Assembly (NCBI GenBank): GCA_947561395.2
Contig: OX387183.1
Coordinates: forward strand, 3,047,883-3,111,882
Origin: Buxus sempervirens
Taxonomy: Eukaryota > Streptophyta > Magnoliopsida > Buxales > Buxaceae
Direction of reading: 5' to 3'
Length of the DNA stretch: 64,000 nucleotides
The notes below the pieces were generated by a model. That model saw only the letters and a list, made by a program, of their open reading frames with translations. It made no database searches and was not told where the DNA came from. Positions 51,580 through 64,000 of this stretch are shown here, one piece after another (within the stretch, counting starts at the first letter, position 1; each line of letters begins with the position of its first letter). Both the position numbers and the translations under genes were made by a program.

Positions 51580-52660
51580 TGAGTGTGAGTCAAGTGGAAA
51601 CGAAATCGTCTAAAATTAATTCTGTAAGGTTTAATATTTTAGTTTGGCTTAATTCAGTGTCAAAAAGATAGTGTTTAAATGTGTTTAGAATGTTTAGGTT
51701 GAGTCCAAGAAGACATGGTTCAAACGGCGTCAAAATCGGAGTCATATTGAAGAAGTTATGCCCAACGTTTGATCAACGTTCTCTGTCCGTTCGAACGTTC
51801 AATTTCTGAAGAGCAACGTTTGCTGAACGTTTGCTGAGCGTTCGAACGTTCATGTTCTGCAGACAAACCTGAGACTAGCGTGAGATCAACGTTCTCTGTC
51901 CGTTCGAACGTTCAAGTTTTAAAGGCCAACGTTTGCTAAACGTTTGCTGAACGTTTGCTGAGCGTTCGAACGTTCAAACAGCAAAATTTCCGAAAAGTTA
52001 CGAAAAATTACATAACTTACTCGTTTCAATTCAGATTGACTTCAAACTTTTTGGGGAACCTTTAAATAGGATTAGGGACCTTATAAACCTAGGAGAGCTA
52101 CGTTTTAGAAGCCCTAAATATCCTTTTCTCTTCTGAAAACCCTTCTTCTAGGTTTTCATCTTTTGAGCCATAAAACCTTTCTTTTCTTCTTCCTTCCTCT
52201 ACCTTGGAGTTCCGGGTTGGGGAGATTGATCGTGGGAGTTCCTACGGATACCAGGCGAGTTCGTTTGGATGATCGTGTGAGAAGATCTTCAGAGTTCTGA
52301 AGTGTTGCTGTGGAGCAAATCTGAGGAGTTCCTCAGATACTTTCAAGTCTGTGAGTTGCAGAGTCTAGCATAGGGATGTTGAGTCGTCTGAACTACAGGT
52401 TGTAAGTCTTCTTTTCATATTGGATCTTTTAGGTGGCTCCTGCATAGCCCGGAAGGTTTTTCTCTAGTGAGGGTTCTCATAGAGTTTTCCCTTCGTCACC
52501 AAAATTGCTTGTGTTGTCTATTTACTTTATTTGCAATTTTGTGTGATTGGTTATTAATTGATCAAGACTTGTACATGCCTATTAATTAAGAACTTGTTTT
52601 TAATTAATAGAATTTTATTCCGCTGTGCTTCACCTATTCACCCCCCTCTAGATGTATTTA
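51580..52660 (+). mobile_element. LTR-like fragment with GTTCGAACGTTC palindromes
   Basis: Ends near TTCACCTATTCACCCCCCTC, a phrase typical of the 3' part of some plant LTRs or leaders, and has a CTTTTCTCTTC-rich, leader-like middle. Bases 51768-51978 hold two units of about 115 bases containing CGTTCTCTGTCCGTTCGAAC and AACGTTTGCTGAACGTTTGC. I could not fix the ends or a TSD, so class (Ty1/copia is likely) and borders are uncertain. Confidence 0.45.
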
Positions 52661-55024
52661 GAGTCAAAACCCTGTTTTTCAAATTCTTTATTGAATTGAT
52701 TTCTGCTATTGAATGGGATGCTTCCATGTGGAACATCCCATAATTATTGTTTTCTAAGGCATAGAAAATTTATAAAAAGTGAAAACACTAACTGTGATAT
52801 GTTACATGTGAAGAATTTCAGAAAATTTTATTCCAGTCAAGTGGCTCCAGCAATGTATTATTGAAAGTGGTTGACTGGCCCTTGTGAATGCTGCTAATGA
52901 AAAGATAAGAGTTTCTTTGGTGCATACACCATTAATGGTTGAACAAGGCTAACCCTCTGCTTCATGGTTTTCAACTAAACCACATATTGAGACAAGGTAA
53001 TTTTTGTGAGACATGGAAATGTCATCTAGGATGACTTCCGATATCGTCACGCGGGGATCGATAAATGTAAGAGTCGCCACCATCCATCTTAAGGTATGAA
53101 TGGACACCAAAGGGTTCATAGAAGCCAAATAGAGCTAAAATAGCTCTAAGATGAGGAAAAATCCAGAGATTGGGTAAGGGGAATTATTTATGAGCAGGGG
53201 AAGGTGTTAGGCACCCCCACTCATCCGTCTAAGACGGTTGTCACATGCTTGCTTATGCTAGAAATTGTTTGCTAAGGAAATGAACAAAAAGGGTGCTTGT
53301 AACAAGCACAATGTGTGTGATCATCCCACGTGAGAAGCCTAATGAGCTTAGACTCTCTTTGTGGATCCATCACCTCTAGAACTTCATGAGTGAAGAGAAA
53401 TCCAAGTATAAATGAAGAAACTCAAGCTAGGGCAAATCTGGAGAAATTAGATCAAAAGAGCTTGAAAGCTTCGATTAACCATAACTCATTCAATTTAAAT
53501 CCAAATTCAATGAAACCAAAGCCATTTGAAAACTGGTATATAGTAGAGTATATAGTAAAAATTTCAACTCAATCCGATTCAAAATAAGAGAGAAATCCAC
53601 ATCTAAAATTTGCTGTTATAACTTGGAAAAAGTGTTAAGTAGGCATTTTCAAAATCCTATTCGTGGAGTTTGGCTCAATAAAAATTCATGAAAATTGGTA
53701 TGAGGGAATTATGTAGTGTCATCTTTCCAAAGAAAAAAACCTCACACCAATCTCTATCCGGATGTGACTTGTGTGCCTTCTTGAACAGGCCTAGAAGACC
53801 ACAGATTAGCTCTGGACTATGCCAGCGAGCATCTCTGAGTCAATTGAGCACCCAAGACACAAAACAGATCAAAATCTGCTGAAACCAGTTGGAAATGAAA
53901 ATAGACTTCTCAAGGAAAACTCAGAAACTGGAATTACTCAAAACGGATTAAAATTGAGCAAATAGTGCACCATCAAAGCGGCAAGTTCAGCAATCTGGGC
54001 TGAACTGACTTACAAACTTTGAACAGATGGTATCAAAATTTGGCTACATAAAAGTGGACGAAATTTTCCAGATATGAGATAGGCACATCCATCTATCACA
54101 TGTCTTTGGAATCACTCAAAAATTCATCCGGAGGATGAAGTTATAAGCATTCCAAGACAAGCCACAGATCTGCCCTGTTTTGAATATTTTTGGATAAAAA
54201 GCCAAAATCAGTGCATGTGTGCAAGTGGATTCGACAAAAACAACTTAAAATCATGAAAAACAACTCATGAAGTCCTAAAAGTTCATTCTAAGGCCTCGGA
54301 TCTCAGATTTTCCATATTGAACATGGAAAGTCCAAGATCTAACCTATTTGATGAAGATAGTGAAAAGTGTGTGATGGTGTGGAAACCACATTTTTAGGAG
54401 AAGACAAAGATCAAATGCTATAAAGAGCATTGATCATAATGTTTTCTCCAGATCCCAAACACAATCAGCTTAGAAAAAAAAGCTCAAAATAATATCAATA
54501 TGTCATTCAAAATGGGTTCTATGCCTAGAGGATCCATTACATCTTCCTTTTCCCTAGGCTCTCTCTTCACGTTTTACGGCTAGAGAGGATTCCCAGGTAC
54601 TTTGGAAGAGGTTTGGGGCTTCAAAGAAACATCCAAGGCCTTATACTACAGAAAGGTAGAAGATGGGAGTTGGAAATGTAAATAGGAAGCAAGAAAACCA
54701 AATGGAGCTTTACCTTTAGTAGCTTGAATACTTGAGGCAGCAATCCAGCAGAGTTTTCCTTCTTCTTGCAGAGCTTCCAAGCTTCAAATTATCAGCCATT
54801 TGCAAGAGGAGGACCCCTCTATTTATAGGCCAAGCCAAGGGTAGAAGAGTCCCAAGGGTAGGCCAAAAAAGCCTTCTAGATTATTCCAATTCTCCTCCAA
54901 GGCTTGAATTGGAGTAATTCAGCAAGTTTCAGAGGGTGAAATAGGGAGTTCAAGTCCCTGAGAGAGAGGTAATATGCGTAAATAAGGCTCAGAGATCGAG
55001 TCATTTCGCAAATCCTCGAAACAG

Positions 55025-55325
55025 CCAAAACCGCATACTCAGTGCGGTTTCTACAGAACCGTCACTTATGTACGGTTTCTACAGAACCGTCACTTATGTA
55101 CGGTTTCTATGCAAATTCATCTCAACCGCACATACAGGGCGGTTCCAATTCAGTTACGCTCGCCATGATTGCTGTCGACGTGGCTCAACGGCCGAAGCTT
55201 CCGGAAGCCACGTGGCAGCTCACGCAACAAGCATGAACATCAACCGTGCTGTGTATGCGGTTGCAACCGTACATATAGGGCGGTTGGGACCAAATTCTTA
55301 AAAACCGCACATATACTACGGTCAG
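55025..55325. repeat. U3 palindrome array (ACCGTCACTTATGTACGGT type)
   Basis: Includes two tandem copies of AGAACCGTCACTTATGTACGG plus ACCGCACATACAGGGCGGTT, TGTATGCGGTTGCAACCGTA and AACCGCACATATACTACGGT. Same position as the arrays at 8785-9060 and 26968-27245. Confidence 0.8.
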
Positions 55326-55357
55326 CACCTTTTTGGTTGGTTTTGAGCCTTAGCTGT

Positions 55358-57633
55358 TGTGAGACATGGGAAAAAATCACCGGAGTGATCATCCCTCCGT
55401 CAACACACGGGCTCAACGCAAAAATTGGGAGAGTCGCCACCATTCATGATTTTGGGGTGAGAATGGACACCAAAGAGTTCAAAAGTAGGCAAAAATAGCC
55501 AAAAGACAAATTCTAGGGTAAAAATAACCCTACTTGAAAATCAAATCCAGAGATGGGTAAGGGGATTAGATTATGAACGGGGGAAGGTGTTAGGCACCCC
55601 CATTCATCCACACGAAGTGGTTGCCAAGTGTATGTTCATGCTAAAAAGAAAATAAGAAGCTTGCTAAAAATCATGAAAAAGCCTTGAAAAAGGAATAATG
55701 TATGATATTTTCACATGAAGATCTAAATGGATTTTAGATCCTCTCTTATGTCAATATCACCTCTGGAGTATTTCAAAAGATGGAAATCAAAGTAAAAGTG
55801 GCCAAAACCAAGTTGAGGCAAATCCGGGAATTTTGATAAAAAGTAAGGTCCTTTGTCTTGAAATCATTCAAATCCAATTTCAAATTGATTCAAACCAACT
55901 CTATTTGAAAGATTATGATAAATAAGGAACTCACGCAAAATCTCAAGTTAATCCGATAAAAATCCTAGGAGTTATGCTCCTTTGAAGTTGCTGCTAGGGA
56001 TTTTTAAAAGTGGTAAGTGGGCAACTTTGGAAAATTGTCTAGAAAAATCCACTACACAAAAGTCCACGAAATTTGGTGTGATTGAATTTTGTATGGCCAT
56101 CTTTCCATAGAAACTAGCCTCATACAAAAATCCCTTTGGATGTGCCTTGGGTGGTCTTCCGAACAGGCCCCGAAGATCACAGATTTACCCAGAAAAGTAC
56201 AAATGAACAGTTCTGAGTAAATCGGCTACCAATAATTCAAATGGAATCAAAAAATTATGAAACCAACTGGATTTGAAAATAGACTCATAAAGGAGTACTC
56301 AGAAACAAAAATCACTCGAATCGGACTTAAAACGAACACATGGCGGTCCGTCGAAGTGACAAGTTCTGTACTTGAACATGAACTGTCCACTAAACTTCCA
56401 CAGAGAGGTGTCAAAAATCTGCTAGATAGAAATTCATGAAATTTGGTCGACATAAACTAGACAGCCTCACCTTTCCCATGGTTCTGGAATCGCCCCAAAA
56501 TTCATCCGGATGAGGAAGTTATGGGCGTCCGCAGTAAGGGTACAGGTGCTGTCAAGCTAAGCCACTTTTGAAGAAATCCAAATCCGAAAATTGACAAAAA
56601 GTGTGTGATTCGTGTGAGATGAATCCAAAACCTTTGAAAAACATTTTAAAACACTCCAGAATTTGATTGAGGCCATTTATTTGAGTTTTATCACAATAAA
56701 TGCAATAAACCCCAAATATGAGCCTATCCCGCCAAAATAGTGATATGTATGTGCAAGTGTAAAAAACCAAACAAGATCAATACAACATGCATATAGATTC
56801 AACAAAATAGGTTCTAGCATAGCCTAGGGTCCCGTTCCATTATCGTTTCCCTCTGTTCTCTTTAAGATAATCAAGGGTACTTTGAATATGGAACGGTTTT
56901 CAATCATTCAAAAGCCTTACGCTACATGGGTTCTAGCACTAGGGTCAATCCCCAGTCTCGTTTCTCCTAGATCCGCCTTCACGTTTTACGGCTAGGGGAG
57001 TCTTGAGATACTTTGAGCCGGGGAAGGATTTCCACACATACAAACAAGGCTTTACACTACAGAAAGGTAGAAGAAGAGATCTAGATCTAGGAATGTAAAG
57101 ACAGAAAATAAAAAGAAAAGTTGAGGCTTACCTGAGTTCTGGAGGCGATTCCACAGCGGTTTTCTTCTTCTCTTGGAGTTCTTCTTTGCGAGAATTCAAA
57201 ACAAGAGTTGTGTGCCTTTGCTCAAGGAGGAGGCTCCTATTTATAGGCAAGGGCTAAGGTCATTGGTAGACACAACTTAATGTCTAGAACCCCTCCAACC
57301 TAAACCCTAAGGTTATTTCCGCGATTTCCCCTCATTTAATGAGGGACATGATGGTAAAAGTGAAAAGCTCTCGGAAAACCCTAATTTTGAGCAAACTTAA
57401 GGTATCCGGTATATCAGACCGGATAACAAAGGGCCTTAAGGTATCCGGTACATGGTACCGGATACGCTAAGGCTCACCTGTATCCGGTATGAGTATCCGG
57501 ATACGGGAAGGAGTACTTGTATCCGGATTGAGTATCCGGATACAGGTAAAAGTTTATTTTCTCCAAATTCTATGCTGGCTTTCCAGGAGATAATGATTTT
57601 TGATGATTGTTTGTGCAATTTGGGGTGTCTACA
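55358..57633 (-). mobile_element. Solo LTR, 2.3-kb subfamily, nested in another solo LTR
   Basis: Ends TGTGAGACATGGGAAAAAAT and TTTGGGGTGTCTACA. Flanks GCTGT (55353-55357) and GCTGC (57634-57638) are a 5-bp TSD with one C-to-T change; the host sequence in the copy at 26399-29275 supports the original junction. TATA box in CTATTTATAGGCAAGG near 57238. This subfamily has the shared TTCACGTTTTACGGCTAG leader motif (56980) and the GGGGAAGGTGTTAGGCACCC module (55580). The partial LTR at 1-87 is its closest match at the terminus. Confidence 0.9.
57402..57546. repeat. U3 palindrome array (GTATCCGG..CCGGATAC type)
   Basis: Five or six copies of GTATCCGG paired with CCGGATAC, for example TATCCGGTACATGGTACCGG and GTATCCGGATTGAGTATCCG, lie about 90-230 bases inside the U3 end. 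Position as in the other subfamilies; the word is unrelated. Confidence 0.85.
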
Positions 57634-57648
57634 GCTGCAAAGGCCAGG

Positions 57649-57755
57649 CTTATTTACATGTAATATCGTTTAAGTAAATGTCCTCGTATTTTTTAATCTC
57701 CATTTACTTAAGATATTACATGTAAATAAGCAAACACCCCCCCCCCCCCCCCCCC
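57649..57755. repeat. LTR hairpin plus a 19-base poly-C run
   Basis: The second copy of the hairpin described at 26846-26930, followed by a run of C at 57737-57755 where the other copy has only GGGG. Run length may be affected by sequencing. Confidence 0.85.
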
Positions 57756-58399
57756 ATTTGAATCCATTAAAAATATTTCCAGACCCAAATTCCAAATGAA
57801 TAAAAAGTCAACTTTCTAGTTCCAGGCTAAATTCCGGTTTTTCAGGTCCGGTAAAAAAATTCAACATGTTGATACAAAGGTATTTATCAAGATTAAAAAT
57901 CTCAAAAAATTCATTTATGCAATAACATTGCTAAAAACCTAATTACCGGGAAAAATTATCTTCAAATCTTGCTTTAAAAAATATTTCATTTTCTGGGGTC
58001 AAAAGTCAACAAAATTCAACCCGAAAAAGTTTGACTTTGCATAAAAGATTGAATTCGGGCCTTTTCCTTTACGGCTTTGGATTCAAATGGGTTAAGGATC
58101 TCAAACCCAATGCTAAGAATTGAAATTCCCAATAAAATATTTCTCTCCTTCAAGACTTATCAAAAATCGTGCAATTTTTTGGTGTCTACAATTTTGTTGT
58201 TGATTCTCTGGCTAGAAATGCCCTATCTACGAATACTAATCAGGTTTTCTACAATTCCAGATCACAGCCATTGGAGAGTTGTGGCTATCTGAAAAGAGAC
58301 AAGGGAGGCTTGTTTCATCTCAGAGTCCTTCACTATGAATCCTACACGTTGTATCCATTCTTCTGTAGCAAGACACAGGTTGGGGTCTTGCCATAACCC

Positions 58400-59639
58400 C
58401 TTCCCCTTATTAATTAGGAGTGCCAGTACCTAATTGGGCACCGGTAGGAGTGTCAATGGGTACCCTATACCCAGTAAACCCGACAAGTACAACCACAAGT
58501 TTTGAGACTTAAGAGTAGATAAACTCAATTTGCAATTGAGTTTGGTTTTGGTCCTATAAAAAATAGGGGTATGCCCATCAAGTACTCGATAGATACCTGA
58601 TATATAACTGGTTAGGTAATCAACTTTTAATAATAAGGAAGCTTTGGGAATAAGCATCATTTTAATCTATAATTAATAATTGCCAATTAAATTTTCAATA
58701 GACAATAAGAAGTATTGAACAACTTTCCTAATTTAATTAAATTATTCAAACTTCAACTTCCTAATTTTCACTTTATTTCTTTTTCTTAAAAGATTAAAAA
58801 AGGACATAAGAATCTAACTAATCCACTTTTGCATTGTTTGTATTCTTTTGAAGTCATTACAAAAATTGTATAACCATTCTAGCTACCTTTCTTCTAGGGT
58901 TCTTCTTCTATTCTTCCCATCTTACTAGTTCTTCTACTATTGTAGAAGCTTTCTTCCAAGCATAAAGGAGATCCATGAGACCAATAATATAGATGACTTT
59001 TAGATTGCACCTCAACATTATAAACATCATGTTGCAAAATGCATGTGTTTTGATATTCTTCTTTCATATAAAAAGCTTCTTCTTTTTTATATATTTAATT
59101 TTTGTTTCTCTTTGATTGTTTGAAATTGGGTATTCAACGGGTACCCACAAAAAATCGAGTGTATGCATGGGGATCCGGTTCTAGGACAGTTGATCACATT
59201 CCCATTCTCGGAACCGATAATATCCAGAAATGTCTCACACAATAGGGTTTGGTTCTGAGACTACCTATACCTATCCTAAACCCAGCCCATTGACACCCCG
59301 TTTATCAAAAAAAGGAAAAAGAAGTAGAATAAGTGGCTCCCCACAACTTGAAAAGCCACAAGAGTTACAATATAGCTATATAAAGGACGCACGAGCTTCC
59401 ATTAAATCTGCAAGAGTGAGTCAATTTTGTAAACTAATCCTCGTGATGTGCAGCAGGACATTTTTTATCAACCTAAAAGGACATAAGTCAGAATAGAAGA
59501 CAATCCATTAGCTAACAAAAGCTGACAATCTCCAAGAACAGCTAACAACCTCTAGCATCGCTAATGGATATTCGATTCACCCCATCAGGCATCCACATAA
59601 TTAATTTTTTTTTGTTTTTTGGTAGGAGCCACATAATTA
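58400..59639. other. Intergenic DNA
   Basis: No gene recognised. A GTACCC/GGGTACC-rich stretch at 58440-58520 and 59130-59300 (ACCCATTGACACCC, GGGTACCC) suggests a further hAT-like element with decayed ends. Bases 59490-59530 match 19220-19260. Confidence 0.45.
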
Positions 59640-59815
59640 AGTTACTCACATCTTATGCATGGTAGTAATTGGAATGACCAACATGAGCCATCCCTTCTTC
59701 ATGCACATGAGAAGTGATATCACTATGAATATGAGAAGTAATGCCATCATCAGAAGATTGACCAAGGTGAAGCAAATCTCCCAAATCAGCAAAAAAATTC
59801 TCTAGTTAATGAATT
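59640..59815 (-). pseudogene. Relic exon of an unrecognised gene (paralogue of 20290-20500)
   Basis: The minus strand is open over about 50 codons, reading FADLGDLLHLGQSSDDGITS, then HIHSDITSHVHEEGM and AHVGHSNYYHA, then a stop. It keeps the frame better than its paralogue. The His/Ser/Asp-rich C terminus is distinctive, but I do not recognise it. It lies in the same relative order with the CCATTAGCTAACAAAAGC block as near PRX1. Confidence 0.5.
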
Positions 59816-59971
59816 CCCCTTGCAAGAAAGAAAGATTGATGTGCAAAATGGGGTTTCCATGCCGGGTGGAGCCTCTATCTACACCCTTATTTGGAGCTTT
59901 CATAGGATTGTGTCAAGTGTAATTAAAAATTTACAGTTATACTATTTAGGCAATTTTTTAATACACATTAC

Positions 59972-60878
59972 TAGAGCTGTAAATCTAGCCCGGACTACCC
60001 AAAGCCCACCCAACCCAACCCGAATAAGAGCCCGAAGTAAGCATTGAGTTTGGGTTTGGGTTTGGGTTGGGTTGGGTTGGGTTTCATTTCGAGCCCAAAT
60101 ATGAGTTTGGGTTGGGCTTTGGTTCAAGTTATACAACCCGAAAAGCCCAAAGTTAATGTTGACTTTATGTACACACTCTCATAGTCTCATATAGATATAT
60201 GTATAAAACTCCACCAAATATATATATATAAGTGAATACTTATTTGTATATATATGTATCATTGTTTTATTTTCCTTTTATATTGTCATTGTATTTATGC
60301 AATCAACTATTAAACATAAATTCTACCAAAAAAAAAAACTATTAAACATAAATTATTAACATGTGATAATAAGTTTATGAATTTTTGTCAAATAAATAAT
60401 TTTATACTCATATACATATACATATATGTTACAATAAATGTGATATTTGGGAGCACATACTCTACAAGAAAGATTGTGTAAAACCACAAATATAGTGAGC
60501 TAGTATTACATTTTAAAATTTTTAAAGAAATAAACTAATTAAATGTGTTTTTCCCAAATTAAAAGAACAAATCAAGAGGAATTTGTAATATTTGCATTTA
60601 TAACAAATAAACATAAAAGCATGTTGATAGACGAATTAATGAATGATATTCCAACATTTTGTAATTATAACAAAAATTGTAAAAAAATTCAAAATCTTAC
60701 ATTTTGTTTGGGCCAACCTGAACCTAGTCCGAACTCAAACAATAATATTTGGGTTGGGTTTGGGTTTAGTGAGTTTGGATTAGGGCGGGTCAATGACAAG
60801 TTTGGGCTAATAAATCCTAGATTGGGTTAAGCCGAACTCTCATAACCCGACCCAACCGGCCCTACTTACACCTCTACT
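59972..60878. mobile_element. hAT-type non-autonomous element, copy 2
   Basis: Left end TAGAGCTGTAAATCTAGCCC and right end CCCTACTTACACCTCTA are inverted, with AACCCAACCCG/GGGTTGGG-rich subterminal DNA as in the element at 12929-14631. Flanks CACATTAC and GACATTAC agree in 7 of 8 bases, a likely 8-bp TSD. The AT-rich interior has no transposase. Confidence 0.8.
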
Positions 60879-60886
60879 GACATTAC

Positions 60887-61246
60887 ATGATCTTATGGAG
60901 GCTCTAAATGAAAATGAGTTCCAAACTTAGCTCGGCCCAACTACGTCTGGGCTTTTGTTTTCAATTGTCCATACCGTAAATGCCATTACCATCCGTTAGT
61001 AATCTAGAATATTTCTCAAGTCTCTGTGCATGAAAGTTATTGCTTCATTTATTTGAACATTTTGAATAACCGAATAGTTTATAACTAAAATATATGGATT
61101 CATCATATGATATATGCACAAAAAACATTAGTACATACAGTAGCCAGTTTTAAATTCCACACCCAAATACTAACTTCCAATACAAAACAGCTAATTTTAT
61201 GCTTCCTTCAGTAATATTAAATTAAAGGAACATGTGTTTGATCCTA
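60887..61246. other. PRX3 3' flank
   Basis: AT-rich DNA downstream of PRX3. No further gene seen. Confidence 0.6.
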
Positions 61247-62660
<1,414 letters not shown>

Positions 62661-62688
62661 CTATACTACATTGATGACCCTCGAACTT

Positions 62689-62698
62689 AAATTTATAG
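62689..62698 (-). promoter_or_regulatory. TATA box of PRX3
   Basis: Minus strand reads CTATAAATTT about 100 bases upstream of the ATG cluster. Confidence 0.6.
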
Positions 62699-64000
62699 TC
62701 AAGATCATGGTTGAACAAGTAATTAAGTATAATTATATTCGAAGCACACGTATTAAGCACTTGAGCCAAGTGCTGTGAGGTAATGGCGGTTCTGCGGCTA
62801 TTTTTTGGTGGTATTCGGCCCAACAGATAACCCATTAAGTCTGATATTAGTATAAATCAAACAGATTAGGGTTTTAATATTGCCGACGTCTTTGATGATT
62901 GAGTAAACGGTGCAGTAAAACTATATCGTCTTTGCATTATATAACATTAGTGCTAACACAAAATGCTAATCCTTTTGGATACCACTTCCGTCTCGTGGAT
63001 GAAGAGGCCATGTTGCGGCTTAATATATACTTTGAAGCACTAAGCTGATCTGAACTGATGACTATGAATGAAATACTCCCATGGCGCGCAACACAATAAC
63101 AAGCTTTGCAGCCAACCAGGGGATGCCAATTCAGCAGGCAGCTCAGTTGTTTGTAGTTGACCTTGAGCCATGAATGGCTGAAGTTGGGGTCTCTTAATTC
63201 GATGCAAAGAACATTCCTGTGTTGCCATGAGGACACCAAAACAATTTCTAGCTAGGCCATGGTGTTACATGTGGTGGACATGCAGGTATGAGCCATACCA
63301 GTCAATGTTGGGCCTCCACCCCTCAACTTTTACATTAATCAAGCATGAGTCTTGTGGAGGTGGAAATTGTGGTAGCTGTAGGTCTGGCCCAAAGGAAGCA
63401 TGAGTATTGTGCGAGCGTTTACTTAGGTTTGAGGTAAATGCAATTTTGGTGGGGCACAGTGGCAGTCGAAAGAGCGTCGTAGTAGAGTGAAAAAGAACAA
63501 AATGAAAAAGTCGACAAATTAATAACAAAGACAATATCAGTTAGCTAGCTAGCCCTCGAAATGCGTAGAAAAACTCTGGTTTAAGTTCGTGCTGGTGTTT
63601 TGGGTATAAGAAACCAAATAAGAGTTAGCAACTAGGAAAAGAAGGCTTCATTGGATGCTGTGGTTTACCATACTAGTCAGGTGCACATACAATACCATAC
63701 GTATAAAGAAAGCGGTAAATGATAGAGGGAACGATTTTATAACTGATTATTAAGCTTTTGAAAAATTGAGGCAGTTTTGAATATTGTACCCTTTTATTAA
63801 TAAATCTTCACAATGACGTGTAAAGACTGTTTTGGAAATCTCACATTTTGTTTGACGTTATTCCCAAAAAGAGCCTCCCAAATCCACCAACAGCTAGTTG
63901 CCGCATCAACAACCAGCTAAAATAAAAAAAATTGAGAAAGAAACATTTTTCAGAGATTTGAATGAAAGAGTGGATCAAGAGAGACAGCCGGGTTTCTAGT
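62699..64000. other. PRX3 upstream intergenic DNA with a duplicated block
   Basis: Bases 63735-63880 match 17581-17728 upstream of PRX1. The open frame 62937-63239 (minus, 100 aa) has no recognisable motif. Confidence 0.6.

Larger units (their letters stand above)
53005..58190 (-). mobile_element. Solo LTR, 2.9-kb subfamily, carrying a nested solo LTR
   Basis: Plus-strand ends are TGTGAGACATGGAAATGTC and TTTTTTGGTGTCTACA, flanked by a perfect ATTTT TSD (53000-53004 and 58191-58195). Without the nested LTR (55358-57633 plus 5-bp TSD) it is about 2.9 kb, matching the uninterrupted copy at 26399-29275 throughout, including hairpin, palindrome array, TATA region (CTCTATTTATAGGCCAAG near 54817) and leader motif. 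Confidence 0.92.
52930..58396 (+). pseudogene. RNase H-like coding relic split by a solo LTR
   Basis: Joining the bases before 53005 to those after 58190, with the TSD counted once, gives an open frame containing NHILRQGN followed by VVDSLARNAL. That is the end of the RNase H fold of LINE reverse transcriptases and RVT_3-type plant proteins, where R-x-GN-x-x-D-x-LA holds the last catalytic Asp. The frame has a stop about 60 codons upstream of this motif or less, and nothing more of the protein is seen, so it is a fragment. Host protein or LINE cannot be decided. Confidence 0.5.

Noticed and set aside
60040-60090. GGGTTTGGGTTGGG repeats resembling telomeric DNA
   Set aside because: The repeats are irregular and lie in the subterminal part of a hAT-type element rich in GGGTTGGG; the plant telomere unit TTTAGGG is not repeated.

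Overview
This is a transposon-rich segment of plant nuclear DNA, almost certainly from a eudicot. It is AT-rich, its genes have introns, and class III peroxidases, a CesA-derived fragment, a SERK-derived fragment and plant-type CACTA transposase genes are all present. I cannot name the species. The only intact-looking host genes are three class III (secretory-pathway, haem) peroxidases, all on the minus strand, with four exons and conserved intron positions: PRX1 at 14841-16573 (336 aa), PRX2 at 33458-35140 (342 aa) and PRX3 at 61247-62588 (331 aa). A fourth, dead copy lies at 4332-10487. PRX1 and PRX2 carry a C-terminal tail like the vacuolar propeptide of horseradish peroxidase C; PRX3 lacks it.

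The rest is mostly mobile DNA whose borders can be read from terminal repeats and target-site duplications (TSDs). At 1-10500 the dead peroxidase holds a 4.0-kb non-autonomous CACTA element in intron 3; that contains a Harbinger/Tourist-type element, which contains a solo LTR. Its intron 2 holds a MITE with a 9-bp TSD, itself split by two more solo LTRs. At 12929-14631 a hAT-type element lies just downstream of PRX1, and its empty site is visible downstream of PRX2. At 19817-31762 there are MITEs, a SINE and another solo LTR. At 31772-33122 is a Pack-MULE-like element carrying the end of a cellulose synthase gene.

The largest element is a 12.6-kb CACTA transposon at 38832-51456 with a perfect ACG TSD. 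It encodes a TNP2-like transposase and a second, TNPA/Transposase_24-like gene on the minus strand. It also carries intron-containing pieces of two host genes: a SERK-family receptor kinase (39546-41268, minus) and the alpha subunit of succinyl-CoA ligase (47055-47770, plus). From 51580 to 58400 there is an LTR-like block with GTTCGAACGTTC palindromes, then an RNase H-like relic split by a solo LTR that holds another solo LTR. A second hAT-type element (59972-60878) precedes PRX3.

Six complete solo LTRs of one superfamily (TGTAGACACCCC...TGTCTCACA), plus a partial one at the left edge, occur without any internal retrotransposon region. At the same relative position in U3, each complete copy carries an array of short palindromes whose sequence differs between subfamilies; this is the most unusual pattern I found. 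Several non-coding blocks and a relic exon of an unrecognised gene recur near different peroxidase copies, so the cluster grew by duplication of larger segments before most transposons arrived.
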